This document shows positions 33,311-42,115 of a stretch of DNA of 64,000 nucleotides, piece after piece. Position 1 is the first letter of the stretch. The number at the start of each line of letters is the position of its first letter. Source of the DNA: Nocardia mexicana NBRC 108244. GTDB taxonomy: Bacteria; Actinomycetota; Actinomycetes; Mycobacteriales; Mycobacteriaceae. Under the pieces are notes generated by a model. It did no database searches. It was not told where the DNA came from and worked only from the letters and a program-made list of their open reading frames with translations. The stretch is taken from positions 37,181-101,180 of the forward strand of contig NZ_BDBV01000032.1 in assembly GCF_001613165.1 (NCBI RefSeq), read 5' to 3'. Made by a program: the position numbers and the translations under genes.

Positions 33311-36300
33311 GTGTCGGATATCGCAATTGTGGGTATCGGCTGTCGATTTGCGGGTGGAATCGATTCGCCCGACACGTTCTGGGACTTCGTCGTGGACAAA
33401 CGCGACGGCGTCGTCGAGATTCCAGCGGACAGGTGGGACTACCGCCGCTACTACGACCCGGAACCACGCACCCCGGGCCGCATGTACACCAAGCGCGGCG
33501 CGTTCATGACGGTCGACCCGTGGGAGTTCGACCCGGACTTCTTCGGGATCTCACCCCGCGAGGCCACGGTGCTGGATCCGCAGCAGCGGCTGATGCTCGA
33601 GGTGACCTGGGAGGCGCTCGACGACGCGGGGATCGCGGGGCGCACGGCCGGTGAGTCGGTCGGTGTCTACGTCGGCGGGTTCGTGGTGGACCAGTCGGTG
33701 ATCGGCGTGGTGGGCCCGGCCCTGTTCCACACCGATATGCACACCCCCGCCAGCGCGTCCTACACCATGCTGTCCAACCGAATCGCCTACGCGCTCAACC
33801 TGGTCGGGCCCGCGCTGACCGTCGATACGGCGTGCTCCTCGTCGCTGGTCGCCTTCCACCTGGCCTGCCAGGCGCTCGACAACGGCGACTGCAAGGTCGC
33901 GCTGGCGGGCGGGGTCAACGTGATGCTGCAGCCGGAGACGTTCGTGCTGATGTGCAAGGGCGGCTTCCTGGCCACCGACGGCCGCTGCAAATCCTTCGAC
34001 GCCGGCGCCGACGGATACGGCCGCGGCGAGGGCGCGGGCATGGTCGCGCTGAAGAAGCTCGATGACGCGGTGGCCGACGGCGACCGCATCTACGCCGTGG
34101 TCAAGGCCACCGGCTCCAACCAGGACGGGCGCACGACCGCGATCACGGTGCCGAATGTCGACTCCCAGGAGTCGCTGGCCCGAAGCGTCTGCACGCGTGC
34201 GGGTCTGGCGCCGGATTCGATCACCTACCTCGAGGCGCACGGCACCGGCACCCTGGTCGGTGACCCCGTCGAACTCCGGGCGCTCGGACGGGTCTTCGGC
34301 GCGCCGTCCGGGCGTACCGGAACCATCGGTGTCGGGTCGATCAAGGCCACGATCGGCCACACCGAGGCGGCCGCCGGGGTCGCCAGCGTGATCAAGGCGG
34401 CGCTGGCGATTCACCACCGCACGGTGCCGCCGCAGGGCTGGCTCGACAAGCCCAATCCGGACATTCCGTTCGACGAGCTGGGGCTGCACGTGCAGGTCGA
34501 CGCCGAGCCGCTGGCCGCGGAGGCGGGCCCGATGACCGTCGCGGTCAACGGCTTCGGCTACGGCGGCACCAATGCGCACGCGATCCTGCAGGAGTACGGT
34601 GCCGCGCCGGTGGCCCCGAACGCCGAGCCCGCGCGGCACTTCGGGATTCTGCCCATCTCCGCCCGGAGCACCGGCGGCGCCCGCGCCCTGGCGGGCCGCT
34701 TCGCCGACCTGATCACCTCCGGCGCCGATCCGGAACGGCTCGCCGAGGCGGCGTGGACCCGGATGGCGCATCATCCGTACCGCACGGGTGTGCTCGTCGG
34801 CGATACCGACGAGGTGATCCGGGAACTGCGGGACTATGCGGCGGGGGACGGCCGGGACGCGGCCCGCGCCATCATCTCCCGCGGCGCGGAGCCGGTGTTC
34901 GTGTTCTCCGGCATGGGCCCGCAGCACTGGCGGATGGGGCGCGAACTGCTCTCCGCCGGAGGCATTTTCGCCGATACCGCGGAGCGGATCGATGCGGAGT
35001 TCCGGGACGTCGCGGGCTGGTCGATCATCGAGGAGCTGCGGCGCGACGAGGACGAGTCGCGGGTCACCCACACGGAGGTGGCGCAGCCCGCCAACTTCCT
35101 GGTGCAGGTGGCGCTGGCGAGCGAGCTCGCCGAGTACGGCATCACCCCGGCCGCCATCGTGGGCCACAGCGTGGGCGAGGTGTCGGCGGCGTACGTGAGC
35201 GGCATGCTGTCGCTGCCGGACGCGGTGCGGGTCGCCTACCACCGGGCCCGGCTGCAGGCCACCACCGCCGGATCGGGCGGCATGCTCGCGGTCGGGCTGA
35301 CCGCGGAACAGGCGCGCGAACTCGTCGGTGACGATCCCGGCGTGGATATCGCGGCGATCAACAGCGCGAGCGGCGTCACCCTCTCCGGCGACGCCGCGCG
35401 CCTGGACGAGATCGCCGAAAAGCTCACCGAGGACGGCACTTTCGCCCGGCGCCTGCGCGTGGAGGTGCCGTACCACAGCCGGTTGATGGATCCGATCCTC
35501 GACGATCTGCGTACCGCGCTGGCCGAGCTGTCGCCGAAGATCCCGGAGATACCGCTGTATTCGACCGTCACCGGCGGCCGGGTCAGCGAGGGCGACTGGG
35601 ACGCCGACTACTGGTGCGCGAACGTGCGCCAGCCGGTGCGGTTCGCCACGGCGATCACCGAACTCATCGGCGCGGGCAGCCGGGTGTTCCTCGAGGTCGG
35701 CCCGCATCCGGTGCTGTCGGGCAATATTCGCGAGGCGCTGCTGGGCGCGGACGTGAACGGGACCACGGTGCCGACCCTGGACCGCACCCAGTCCGATCTC
35801 GACAGCATTCGCCGCACCCTCATCGGCCTGCACGCTGCCGGGGTGCTGGATCGCGAGCTGCTGTTCCCGGCGGACCGCCCGGCCACCGCGCACGTACCGC
35901 TGCCGCGCTACCCGTGGCAGCGGGCCCGATTGCATTCCGCCCTGCCGCTTTTCGAGCAGGCGCGGCTGGGCACGCCGGGCACCTACGCCATGCTCGGCGA
36001 CCCGGATGTGGAAGGACGCCCGGACTGGCTGCTGCAGGTCGGGACCGAGCTGCTGCCGTGGCTGGCCGATCACGTGGTCAACGGGATCCGGATCATGCCG
36101 GGCGCCGCGTACCTGGACGCCGCGCTCAGCGCGACCGCCACCCGCATCGGCGCGAAACGGGTTGCGCTGGAACAGGTCCGGTTCGTCGCGCCGCTCATCA
36201 TGGGCGCACCCGACGTCCCCCTGGTGGCGATGACCGTGGAGGAGGCGAGCGGGCGCTTCCAGATCCGGTCGCGCAGCGCGACGGGCACGGCGTGGACCGT

Positions 36301-39300
36301 GCACGCATACGGGCGGACGCTGACCGGCAGCCACGAGCAGACCAAGGCGGCGGTGCCCAGCATCGACGTCGGCATCGATATCGATCCGGAGATGTTCTAC
36401 TCCGGCCTGGCCGCGGCCGGGCTGCAGTACGGCCCGTCGTTCCGGCGGGTGCGATCGGTGCGGGTCGGCCGGGACGCCGTGGTGGCGACGGTCGACGGGA
36501 CGATCGCCGCGGACTCCGGACATCTCGCGCACCCGGCGGTGGTCGACGCGGCCATGCAGAGCGCCGCGCTGCTGTTCGCCGAGGAGCGGATCGACGAGGG
36601 CGTCATGGTGCCCGTCGGGGTGGCGGCGGTCCGGCTGCTCGCGGAACTCCCCGAGGAGATCACCGTGGTCGCCCGGCGCAGCACGCACGCGCGGCTGCGC
36701 GCCGACGTGGACCTGCTCGACGGCGACCAGAACCTGGTGATGCGGCTGACCGGGCTGCAGATCGGCGCGCTGAAACCCGGCGACGATCCGCTGCACCGGA
36801 TGGCCGACTTCTACTACCACGAGACGATGGAGGAACGCGAGCCGCTCGATCGCGCCGCGCTGGCCGAGGCCGGAACGGCTGCCACCGTGGTCGTGGCGCT
36901 CGGATCCGGCGACCGCGCAGGGGAACTCGCCGCCGCGATCCCGGGATCGCGATTGTACGTGGCGGATTCGGCCGGGCCGAATCTGGAGACCGACCTGATC
37001 GCGAACCTGGAGGCCGCCAAGGCGGAGGAGAAGAAGCGGCTGCACGTGTGTGTCGTCGCGGGCGCCGCCGACGCGGACGATCTGGCGGCCCTGTGGACGC
37101 TGAAGCGGATCGCCGTGGCCGTGGCCGGATTCGCGAACCCGGAGGCGGAGGGCGAGACGCCGCAGACGGTCTTCGGCGACGGTTCCGTGCACGCCACCCT
37201 GGTGACGGAGCGGGCATTCACCCTGCCCGACAGCGCGATTGCGCCGAACCCCGAACAGGCGGCGCTGGCCGGTGCGCGCCGGGTGCTGCTCAACGAGCAG
37301 ACCCCGCTGCGCTGGCGGCTCATCGATGTGGAACCGGGCACGGCCGTCTCCGAGATCGTCACGGAACTGGGTGTGCCGGGCGCGTTTTCGCTCGACAACG
37401 TCGACGAGGTGCTGCTGCGGAACGGCAAGCGCTGGGCCCCCGTGGTGACCAAACCCATGGAGGAACGCCTCGAGATCCTGGACACGCCGGAGCCGCTGAC
37501 CGATCCGGAGGTCAACTTCGAGCTCGAACTGCCCCGGACCCGGCTGCTGTCGGCGCTGGCCTGGCGCGAATGTCCGCGCCGCGCACCGGGACCCGGCGAG
37601 GTCGAGGTCCGCATGCAGGTCATCGGGCTGAACTACAAGGATCCGCTCAAGGTCATCGGCCTGCTCGGCGAGCGCGAGCTGGCGCCGACCTACTTCGGCA
37701 CCGTGCCCGGGATGGAGGGCGCCGGAACGGTCGTGCGGGTCGGGGAGGGGGTCGACGACCTCGCGCCCGGCGACCTGGTCGCGGTGGCGTCCAAGGGCAT
37801 GATGCGGCGCTACGCCCTCGTCGACCGGCAGCTGGTGGTCGCGCTGCCGCCCGACGCCGACCCCGGATACTGCACGAGCACAATCGCATTCGGCACGGCG
37901 GAATACGCGCTGCTCGATCTGGCCCGGCTCGAACCGGGCGAGACGGTGCTGATCCACGGCGCCGCGGGCGGCGTCGGCACGGCCGCCATCCAGGTCGCCA
38001 AGGCGATCGGCGCGCGCATCATCGGCACCGCGAGCACCGACGAGCGGCGGGCACACGTGCTGGCGCTGGGCGCCGACCACGCGGTGAACTCGCGCTCGCT
38101 CAACTTCGTGGACGACGTCCTGGAGCTGACCGACGGCAAGGGCGCCGAGGTGGTGCTCAGCAGCGCCCCGGGCGAGATCCTGCGCCAGAACTTCAATGCC
38201 GCGGCGGAATTCGGGCGCATCGTGGAGGTCGGCAAGGCCGACATCTACACCGGCGGCCTGCTGGAGCTGGCCAATTTCGACAAGAACCTGTCGTACTTCT
38301 CGATGGATCTGGACCGCCTGGTGGCGGTGCGTCCGCAGCGGCTGGCGCGCCTGCTGGAGCGGGTGTACGAAAAGGTCTCGGCGGGCACCTACACGCCGCT
38401 GCCGTACCAGATGTTCGACACCCAGGACGTCGGCAAGGCCTTCGAGGAGACCATCCGGTCGACCCGGCTCACCCGGATCGCCCTGCGCATGGACTCACCG
38501 GAACCGCCCGTCCGGCCGTACCTTCCCGAGATCGAAATACACGAGGACGCAAGCTATCTCGTCACCGGCGGCTTCGGTGGATTCGGGCTGGCCACCGGCC
38601 GGTGGCTGGCACTGCGGGGCGCGCGGCGGCTGGTGCTGCTGGGCCGCAGCGGCCCGACCACCGAGGAGGCGCGGCGGCAGCTCGAGGCCTGGCGCACGGT
38701 GGGCATCGAGGTGGTCGAGGAACTCGTCGACGTGACCGACGCCGCGGCCGTGGCCGAGGTGGTGGCGCGGGCCCACAGCGCCGAACACCCGCTGCGCGGT
38801 GTGTTCCACGCGGCCGGGGCCGTGGCAGACAATCGGATCAGCAAGATGGAGTTCGAGCAACTCGACAGGGTCTATCGGCCGAAGGTGCACGGCGCGCGCA
38901 TACTGCACGACGCGATCGCCGACGCCGGCATCACGCTGGACATGTTCGTCCTCTATTCCTCCGGCGGTTCGATGTACGGTATCTACGGCCAATACAACTA
39001 CTGCGCGGCCAATGTCGCGGTCGAGACGATGGCCGAGGCGTGGTCCCGGGCGGGCGAGCGGGCGCTGTGCATCGGCTGGGGGCATCTGTCCGGGGCGACG
39101 GGCGGCATGGCGGCCGACGAGACGGCCCTCAAGTACCTCGATCTGGTGGGCTTCGGCCCGATCGATATGTCCGACGCCACCGCGTACATGGAGCAGACGC
39201 TGCGGCTCGGGGCGAGCCGCGCGGCGATCATCCCGACCGACTGGGCCAAGCTCACCGGCACCTTCCCGCAGCTGACCCGCACCGGCCGCACCATCTCGCT

Positions 39301-39826
39301 GGCGCAGGCCTCCGCCAAGGACACCTCCGAACTGGCCCAGCTGCGAGCCGAATTGGCCGCGATGGAGGACACCAAGCGCGGGCCCTACGTGGCGCGCAAG
39401 ATGGCCGAGGAACTGGCTGTGGTGATGGGGGTGCCGGTGGAGTCGATCGACATGACCGTGCCCGTGCCCGAACTGGGGCTGGACTCGCTGATGGCCGTCG
39501 AACTCGGTGCCCGCGTCACCAAGACCCTCGGCATCGACCTGATGTCGCTGCAGATGGGCCGGTCGTTCAGCCTGGAGCAGGCCGGTCCCAAGGTGGCCGA
39601 GCTGATCCTCGCCCACGAACCCGACAAGCCCCAGCCGCTGCCCGAGCCGGGGATGGTGGCGGCGGACGGCGCCGGGGCTGTGTCCAACGGAGCCGGGACC
39701 AACGGCACCGCGACCAATGGGTCCGGGCACGGAAGTTCCGGGGGCGACCAGCACGGGGGCACCGCAGAAGGGAACGGGTCGTCGCCGGACAACGCGGTCG
39801 CCGAGGCGGCGGCAGCACGGCAGTGA
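33311..39826 (+). CDS. type I polyketide synthase, KS-AT-DH-ER-KR-ACP (MAS/Pks2-like)
   Basis: A 2,171-residue fully reducing single-module synthase. KS (1-430): DTACSSS with Cys175, EAHGTGT and KATIGHTEAAAG. AT (about 530-830): GHSVGE with Ser620; the specificity position reads VPYH (His722), neither the malonyl HAFH nor the methylmalonyl YASH type. DH (about 890-1180): HVVNGIRIMP with His921 and DAAMQ with Asp1079. ER (about 1400-1720): NYKDPLK and GAAGGVGTAAIQ. KR (about 1745-1990): GGFGGFG and catalytic Tyr1897 in YNYCAAN. ACP: LGLDSLMAVE with Ser2059. The order equals mycocerosic-acid synthase, so an iterative fatty-acid-like product is likely. A disordered Gly/Asn tail of about 65 residues follows. 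GGAGG is seven bases before the GTG at 33311; an ATG at 33305 is too close to it. Confidence 0.93.
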   Translation: MSDIAIVGIGCRFAGGIDSPDTFWDFVVDKRDGVVEIPADRWDYRRYYDPEPRTPGRMYTKRGAFMTVDPWEFDPDFFGISPREATVLDPQQRLMLEVTWEALDDAGIAGRTAGESVGVYVGGFVVDQSVIGVVGPALFHTDMHTPASASYTMLSNRIAYALNLVGPALTVDTACSSSLVAFHLACQALDNGDCKVALAGGVNVMLQPETFVLMCKGGFLATDGRCKSFDAGADGYGRGEGAGMVALKKLDDAVADGDRIYAVVKATGSNQDGRTTAITVPNVDSQESLARSVCTRAGLAPDSITYLEAHGTGTLVGDPVELRALGRVFGAPSGRTGTIGVGSIKATIGHTEAAAGVASVIKAALAIHHRTVPPQGWLDKPNPDIPFDELGLHVQVDAEPLAAEAGPMTVAVNGFGYGGTNAHAILQEYGAAPVAPNAEPARHFGILPISARSTGGARALAGRFADLITSGADPERLAEAAWTRMAHHPYRTGVLVGDTDEVIRELRDYAAGDGRDAARAIISRGAEPVFVFSGMGPQHWRMGRELLSAGGIFADTAERIDAEFRDVAGWSIIEELRRDEDESRVTHTEVAQPANFLVQVALASELAEYGITPAAIVGHSVGEVSAAYVSGMLSLPDAVRVAYHRARLQATTAGSGGMLAVGLTAEQARELVGDDPGVDIAAINSASGVTLSGDAARLDEIAEKLTEDGTFARRLRVEVPYHSRLMDPILDDLRTALAELSPKIPEIPLYSTVTGGRVSEGDWDADYWCANVRQPVRFATAITELIGAGSRVFLEVGPHPVLSGNIREALLGADVNGTTVPTLDRTQSDLDSIRRTLIGLHAAGVLDRELLFPADRPATAHVPLPRYPWQRARLHSALPLFEQARLGTPGTYAMLGDPDVEGRPDWLLQVGTELLPWLADHVVNGIRIMPGAAYLDAALSATATRIGAKRVALEQVRFVAPLIMGAPDVPLVAMTVEEASGRFQIRSRSATGTAWTVHAYGRTLTGSHEQTKAAVPSIDVGIDIDPEMFYSGLAAAGLQYGPSFRRVRSVRVGRDAVVATVDGTIAADSGHLAHPAVVDAAMQSAALLFAEERIDEGVMVPVGVAAVRLLAELPEEITVVARRSTHARLRADVDLLDGDQNLVMRLTGLQIGALKPGDDPLHRMADFYYHETMEEREPLDRAALAEAGTAATVVVALGSGDRAGELAAAIPGSRLYVADSAGPNLETDLIANLEAAKAEEKKRLHVCVVAGAADADDLAALWTLKRIAVAVAGFANPEAEGETPQTVFGDGSVHATLVTERAFTLPDSAIAPNPEQAALAGARRVLLNEQTPLRWRLIDVEPGTAVSEIVTELGVPGAFSLDNVDEVLLRNGKRWAPVVTKPMEERLEILDTPEPLTDPEVNFELELPRTRLLSALAWRECPRRAPGPGEVEVRMQVIGLNYKDPLKVIGLLGERELAPTYFGTVPGMEGAGTVVRVGEGVDDLAPGDLVAVASKGMMRRYALVDRQLVVALPPDADPGYCTSTIAFGTAEYALLDLARLEPGETVLIHGAAGGVGTAAIQVAKAIGARIIGTASTDERRAHVLALGADHAVNSRSLNFVDDVLELTDGKGAEVVLSSAPGEILRQNFNAAAEFGRIVEVGKADIYTGGLLELANFDKNLSYFSMDLDRLVAVRPQRLARLLERVYEKVSAGTYTPLPYQMFDTQDVGKAFEETIRSTRLTRIALRMDSPEPPVRPYLPEIEIHEDASYLVTGGFGGFGLATGRWLALRGARRLVLLGRSGPTTEEARRQLEAWRTVGIEVVEELVDVTDAAAVAEVVARAHSAEHPLRGVFHAAGAVADNRISKMEFEQLDRVYRPKVHGARILHDAIADAGITLDMFVLYSSGGSMYGIYGQYNYCAANVAVETMAEAWSRAGERALCIGWGHLSGATGGMAADETALKYLDLVGFGPIDMSDATAYMEQTLRLGASRAAIIPTDWAKLTGTFPQLTRTGRTISLAQASAKDTSELAQLRAELAAMEDTKRGPYVARKMAEELAVVMGVPVESIDMTVPVPELGLDSLMAVELGARVTKTLGIDLMSLQMGRSFSLEQAGPKVAELILAHEPDKPQPLPEPGMVAADGAGAVSNGAGTNGTATNGSGHGSSGGDQHGGTAEGNGSSPDNAVAEAAAARQ

Positions 39827-39851
39827 TCGTCGCCTACCCGGGCGCCCCACC

Positions 39852-39873
39852 GTCATCCCGGCGAACGCCGGGA
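39852..39873. repeat. REP-like palindrome between PKS and PapA genes
   Basis: TCCCGGCG (39856-39863) and CGCCGGGA (39866-39873) are perfect arms around AA, inside GTCATCCCGGCGAACGCCGG. Read on the opposite strand this is nearly identical to the hairpin at 29172-29191. It sits in the 81-bp gap after the PKS stop, where it could modulate readthrough into papA. Confidence 0.6.
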
Positions 39874-39907
39874 CCGCATCTCACCATCGACGAATCGAGG
39901 TATCGCC

Positions 39908-41296
39908 GTGGTCGATTTCGGCCTGATCGATGAATGGGAGCCCGCCCCCGGGCGGCTTGTCACCTGGGTGGCCTCACCCGAATCGGTGGAGCTGGCCAGG
40001 CAGGCTCCCGTGCACCACTCCCCGCCGTCCCACCAGCAGGAGCAGTATCTGCGCCTGGCCGACCGGCACTCCGCCGCCGAATTCCGTTTCTCCGGCCTGT
40101 GCCTGGTGACGGCCGAGATCCCGACCGCGGACCTGGACCGGGAGGCGATGACGCGGGTCATCAACGCATTCCTGTTGCGGCACGACACCTTCCGGACGTG
40201 GTTCTCCATCGATTCCGGCGGAGCCGTGCGGCGACACCTGGTCCCGGCCGACGCGGTCGACTTCGTCCCGGTCGACTACGGGCGAATCGATGATGCCGAG
40301 GCGATCCGCGAACACGTGCAGAAGACCACTCCCGGCCCGTTCCAATGGGATTGCTTCACCTTCGGCGTGATCGAGCACGGCGAGTCGACCACCGTCTACC
40401 TGGCGGTCGACCACCTGCACACCGACGGCCTCGGGCAATACCTGTCGTGCTTCGACCTCGCCCAGCTCTACGCGAACGAGGTCTGGGAGGACACGGGCGA
40501 ATTGTCCCCGGCCGCCAGCTATCTCGACTACTGCGTGATGGAGCGCGAGTACACCTCCCGGTTGACCCTCGCCTCGCCGGGCGTCCGGAAGTGGCTGGAG
40601 CTGATCCGCGGCAACGACAACGAACTGCCCAGCTTCCCTTTGGATCTCGGGAAGCGGAAGGACGGGTACAACCGCAGCGCGCATCGCAGCATCCAGCTGC
40701 TGGACGAAGAGGGGGCGCTCCGCTTCGAACGCGTCTGCCGCGAGCACGACGCCGAATTCGTGGGCGGCGCCTTCGCCGCGGCCGCGCTGGCCGAACGCGA
40801 ACTCACCGGCAGCGACTACTACTTCGGCATGACGCCGATCAGTACCCGCACCACGGCCGCGGAGCGCTCCTCGGTCGGCTGGTACGTGACGCTCGTCCCG
40901 GTGGCGTTCCCGATGGGCCCCACCACCCCGGTCACCCGCGCGCTGACCATCGCCCAGCGCGCCTACGAGAACGGTTTACGCCTGGGGCCCACGTCGTTTC
41001 ACCGCGTCGTGGAACTGCTGCCGAGCGATTCCGAGATCAAGGCGCGGCCGGGCTGGTCGACGCCGATGATCTCCTATGTCGACGCCCGCGACTTCACCGG
41101 GCACGAGTTCTTCGACGAGGTGACCGCCGGTGTCTACGCCAACCGCGCCGCCTCCGAGGAGGTCCTGATCTGGATCAACCGGCTGCCGACGGGGACCTCG
41201 CTGAGCGTCATCTACCCCGACACCCCGGTCGCGAACGACTCGGTGGAGCGCTATGTCGCGGCCGTGCACGCGGTGTTCGCGGAGATCGCTAGCTGA
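39908..41296 (+). CDS. PapA-type polyketide-associated acyltransferase (condensation domain)
   Basis: A 462-residue condensation-fold acyltransferase. The catalytic motif HxxxDG is present as VDHLHTDGLG near residue 170. The structural DFGWG equivalent is the degenerate SVGWYVTLVP near residue 320, as in PapA proteins. The opening LIDEWEPAPGRLVTW (start GTG at 39908) and PVHHSPPSHQQEQYL also match the PapA1-PapA3 group. Mycobacterial PapA proteins move PKS-made acyl chains from the synthase onto trehalose or diols. It lies 81 bp after the PKS stop on the same strand, so it should use that product. Its 3' end overlaps the convergent gene by eight bases. Confidence 0.9.
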   Translation: MVDFGLIDEWEPAPGRLVTWVASPESVELARQAPVHHSPPSHQQEQYLRLADRHSAAEFRFSGLCLVTAEIPTADLDREAMTRVINAFLLRHDTFRTWFSIDSGGAVRRHLVPADAVDFVPVDYGRIDDAEAIREHVQKTTPGPFQWDCFTFGVIEHGESTTVYLAVDHLHTDGLGQYLSCFDLAQLYANEVWEDTGELSPAASYLDYCVMEREYTSRLTLASPGVRKWLELIRGNDNELPSFPLDLGKRKDGYNRSAHRSIQLLDEEGALRFERVCREHDAEFVGGAFAAAALAERELTGSDYYFGMTPISTRTTAAERSSVGWYVTLVPVAFPMGPTTPVTRALTIAQRAYENGLRLGPTSFHRVVELLPSDSEIKARPGWSTPMISYVDARDFTGHEFFDEVTAGVYANRAASEEVLIWINRLPTGTSLSVIYPDTPVANDSVERYVAAVHAVFAEIAS

Positions 41297-41972
41297 CCAG
41301 TTCGAGCACTCCGCGGGGCGCGGACGGCATCGGCTGGGTCGGGAAGCCGAACCGCACCAGCCGATGCGGCGGCGCCGCCTCGAAATGCGCCACCGACGGC
41401 GGCAGCAGCCCGCCGATCATCTTGTCCAGCAAGGTGTTGACCTGCGCGAAGCCCGGCCGCAGCAGCACCTGCCAGCAGGGCACACTGCCCGCCGGGACCT
41501 CCACGGTCGTCTGCTTGTCCACCTTCGACGTCAGCGGCCAGTGCAGCGAGAAGGCCAGCCACAGCTCGAGCGATTCGGTGGCCCCCTCGGTGAAATCCAG
41601 CCCGCGCAGCAATGTCATGCCGCCGAGCAGCGGCATGACATTCGGCGGGAACGGCGCGATGTCACCGCTGAGCCGCACGTGTGTGGTATCGACGAAATGT
41701 GCCTCCTCCCGCGATACGACCGTATCGCCGGATCGTGTTTCGGCGTAATAGTCCTGCGCGCACAGCCATTCGCCGTTCCGCTGAAATCGCTGTTCGATCG
41801 TCAGCGTGAGATTGTCCGTGCCCACGTCGGCCTCGGTGGTCGAGCGGTAGCCGCGGGCCTCGCGCGCCACCACGGTGGTCAGCTCGTGCCGCTGCGGCCG
41901 GTCCGCGATGCCGACGGCGTAGACGGATTTCTCGCCGTCGGGAATTCCCGGGTCACGGAAAGCGGTGCGCAC
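41289..41972 (-). CDS. hypothetical protein near lipid locus
   Basis: A 227-residue protein with no signal peptide. It is mainly beta-strand (DNLTLTIEQRFQRNGEWLCA, TVVSREEAHFVDTTHVRLSG, SLELWLAFSLHWPL), suggesting a lipocalin- or DUF3108-like barrel that could bind a hydrophobic ligand. The family is not identified with certainty. It is convergent with papA (eight-base overlap) and may belong to the lipid locus by position. The 143 bp upstream separate it from metY on the same strand. Confidence 0.6.
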   Translation of the reverse strand: MRTAFRDPGIPDGEKSVYAVGIADRPQRHELTTVVAREARGYRSTTEADVGTDNLTLTIEQRFQRNGEWLCAQDYYAETRSGDTVVSREEAHFVDTTHVRLSGDIAPFPPNVMPLLGGMTLLRGLDFTEGATESLELWLAFSLHWPLTSKVDKQTTVEVPAGSVPCWQVLLRPGFAQVNTLLDKMIGGLLPPSVAHFEAAPPHRLVRFGFPTQPMPSAPRGVLELVS

Positions 41973-42115
41973 CAGTCCTCCTTGCGATGTCGGGATAGCG
42001 GTATTGAATCGGCTGGCCGCCGCGCGGAACGACCGAACCCCGAATCCCTACGACACTTCACAATTCGTGGTGACGCGAAAGTAGCTGTGGCACAAACCGT
42101 ATTCGCCGTACCCGG

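Noticed and set aside
33551..38080. 1,500-codon minus-strand open frame inside the PKS gene
   Set aside because: Arg/His/Gly-rich composition with no motif; explained by extreme third-position GC of the PKS on the other strand.
35614..39933. 1,400-codon plus-strand open frame in a second phase of the PKS gene
   Set aside because: Overlaps KS-AT-DH-ER-KR-ACP coding fully and gives only low-complexity Arg/Gly sequence.
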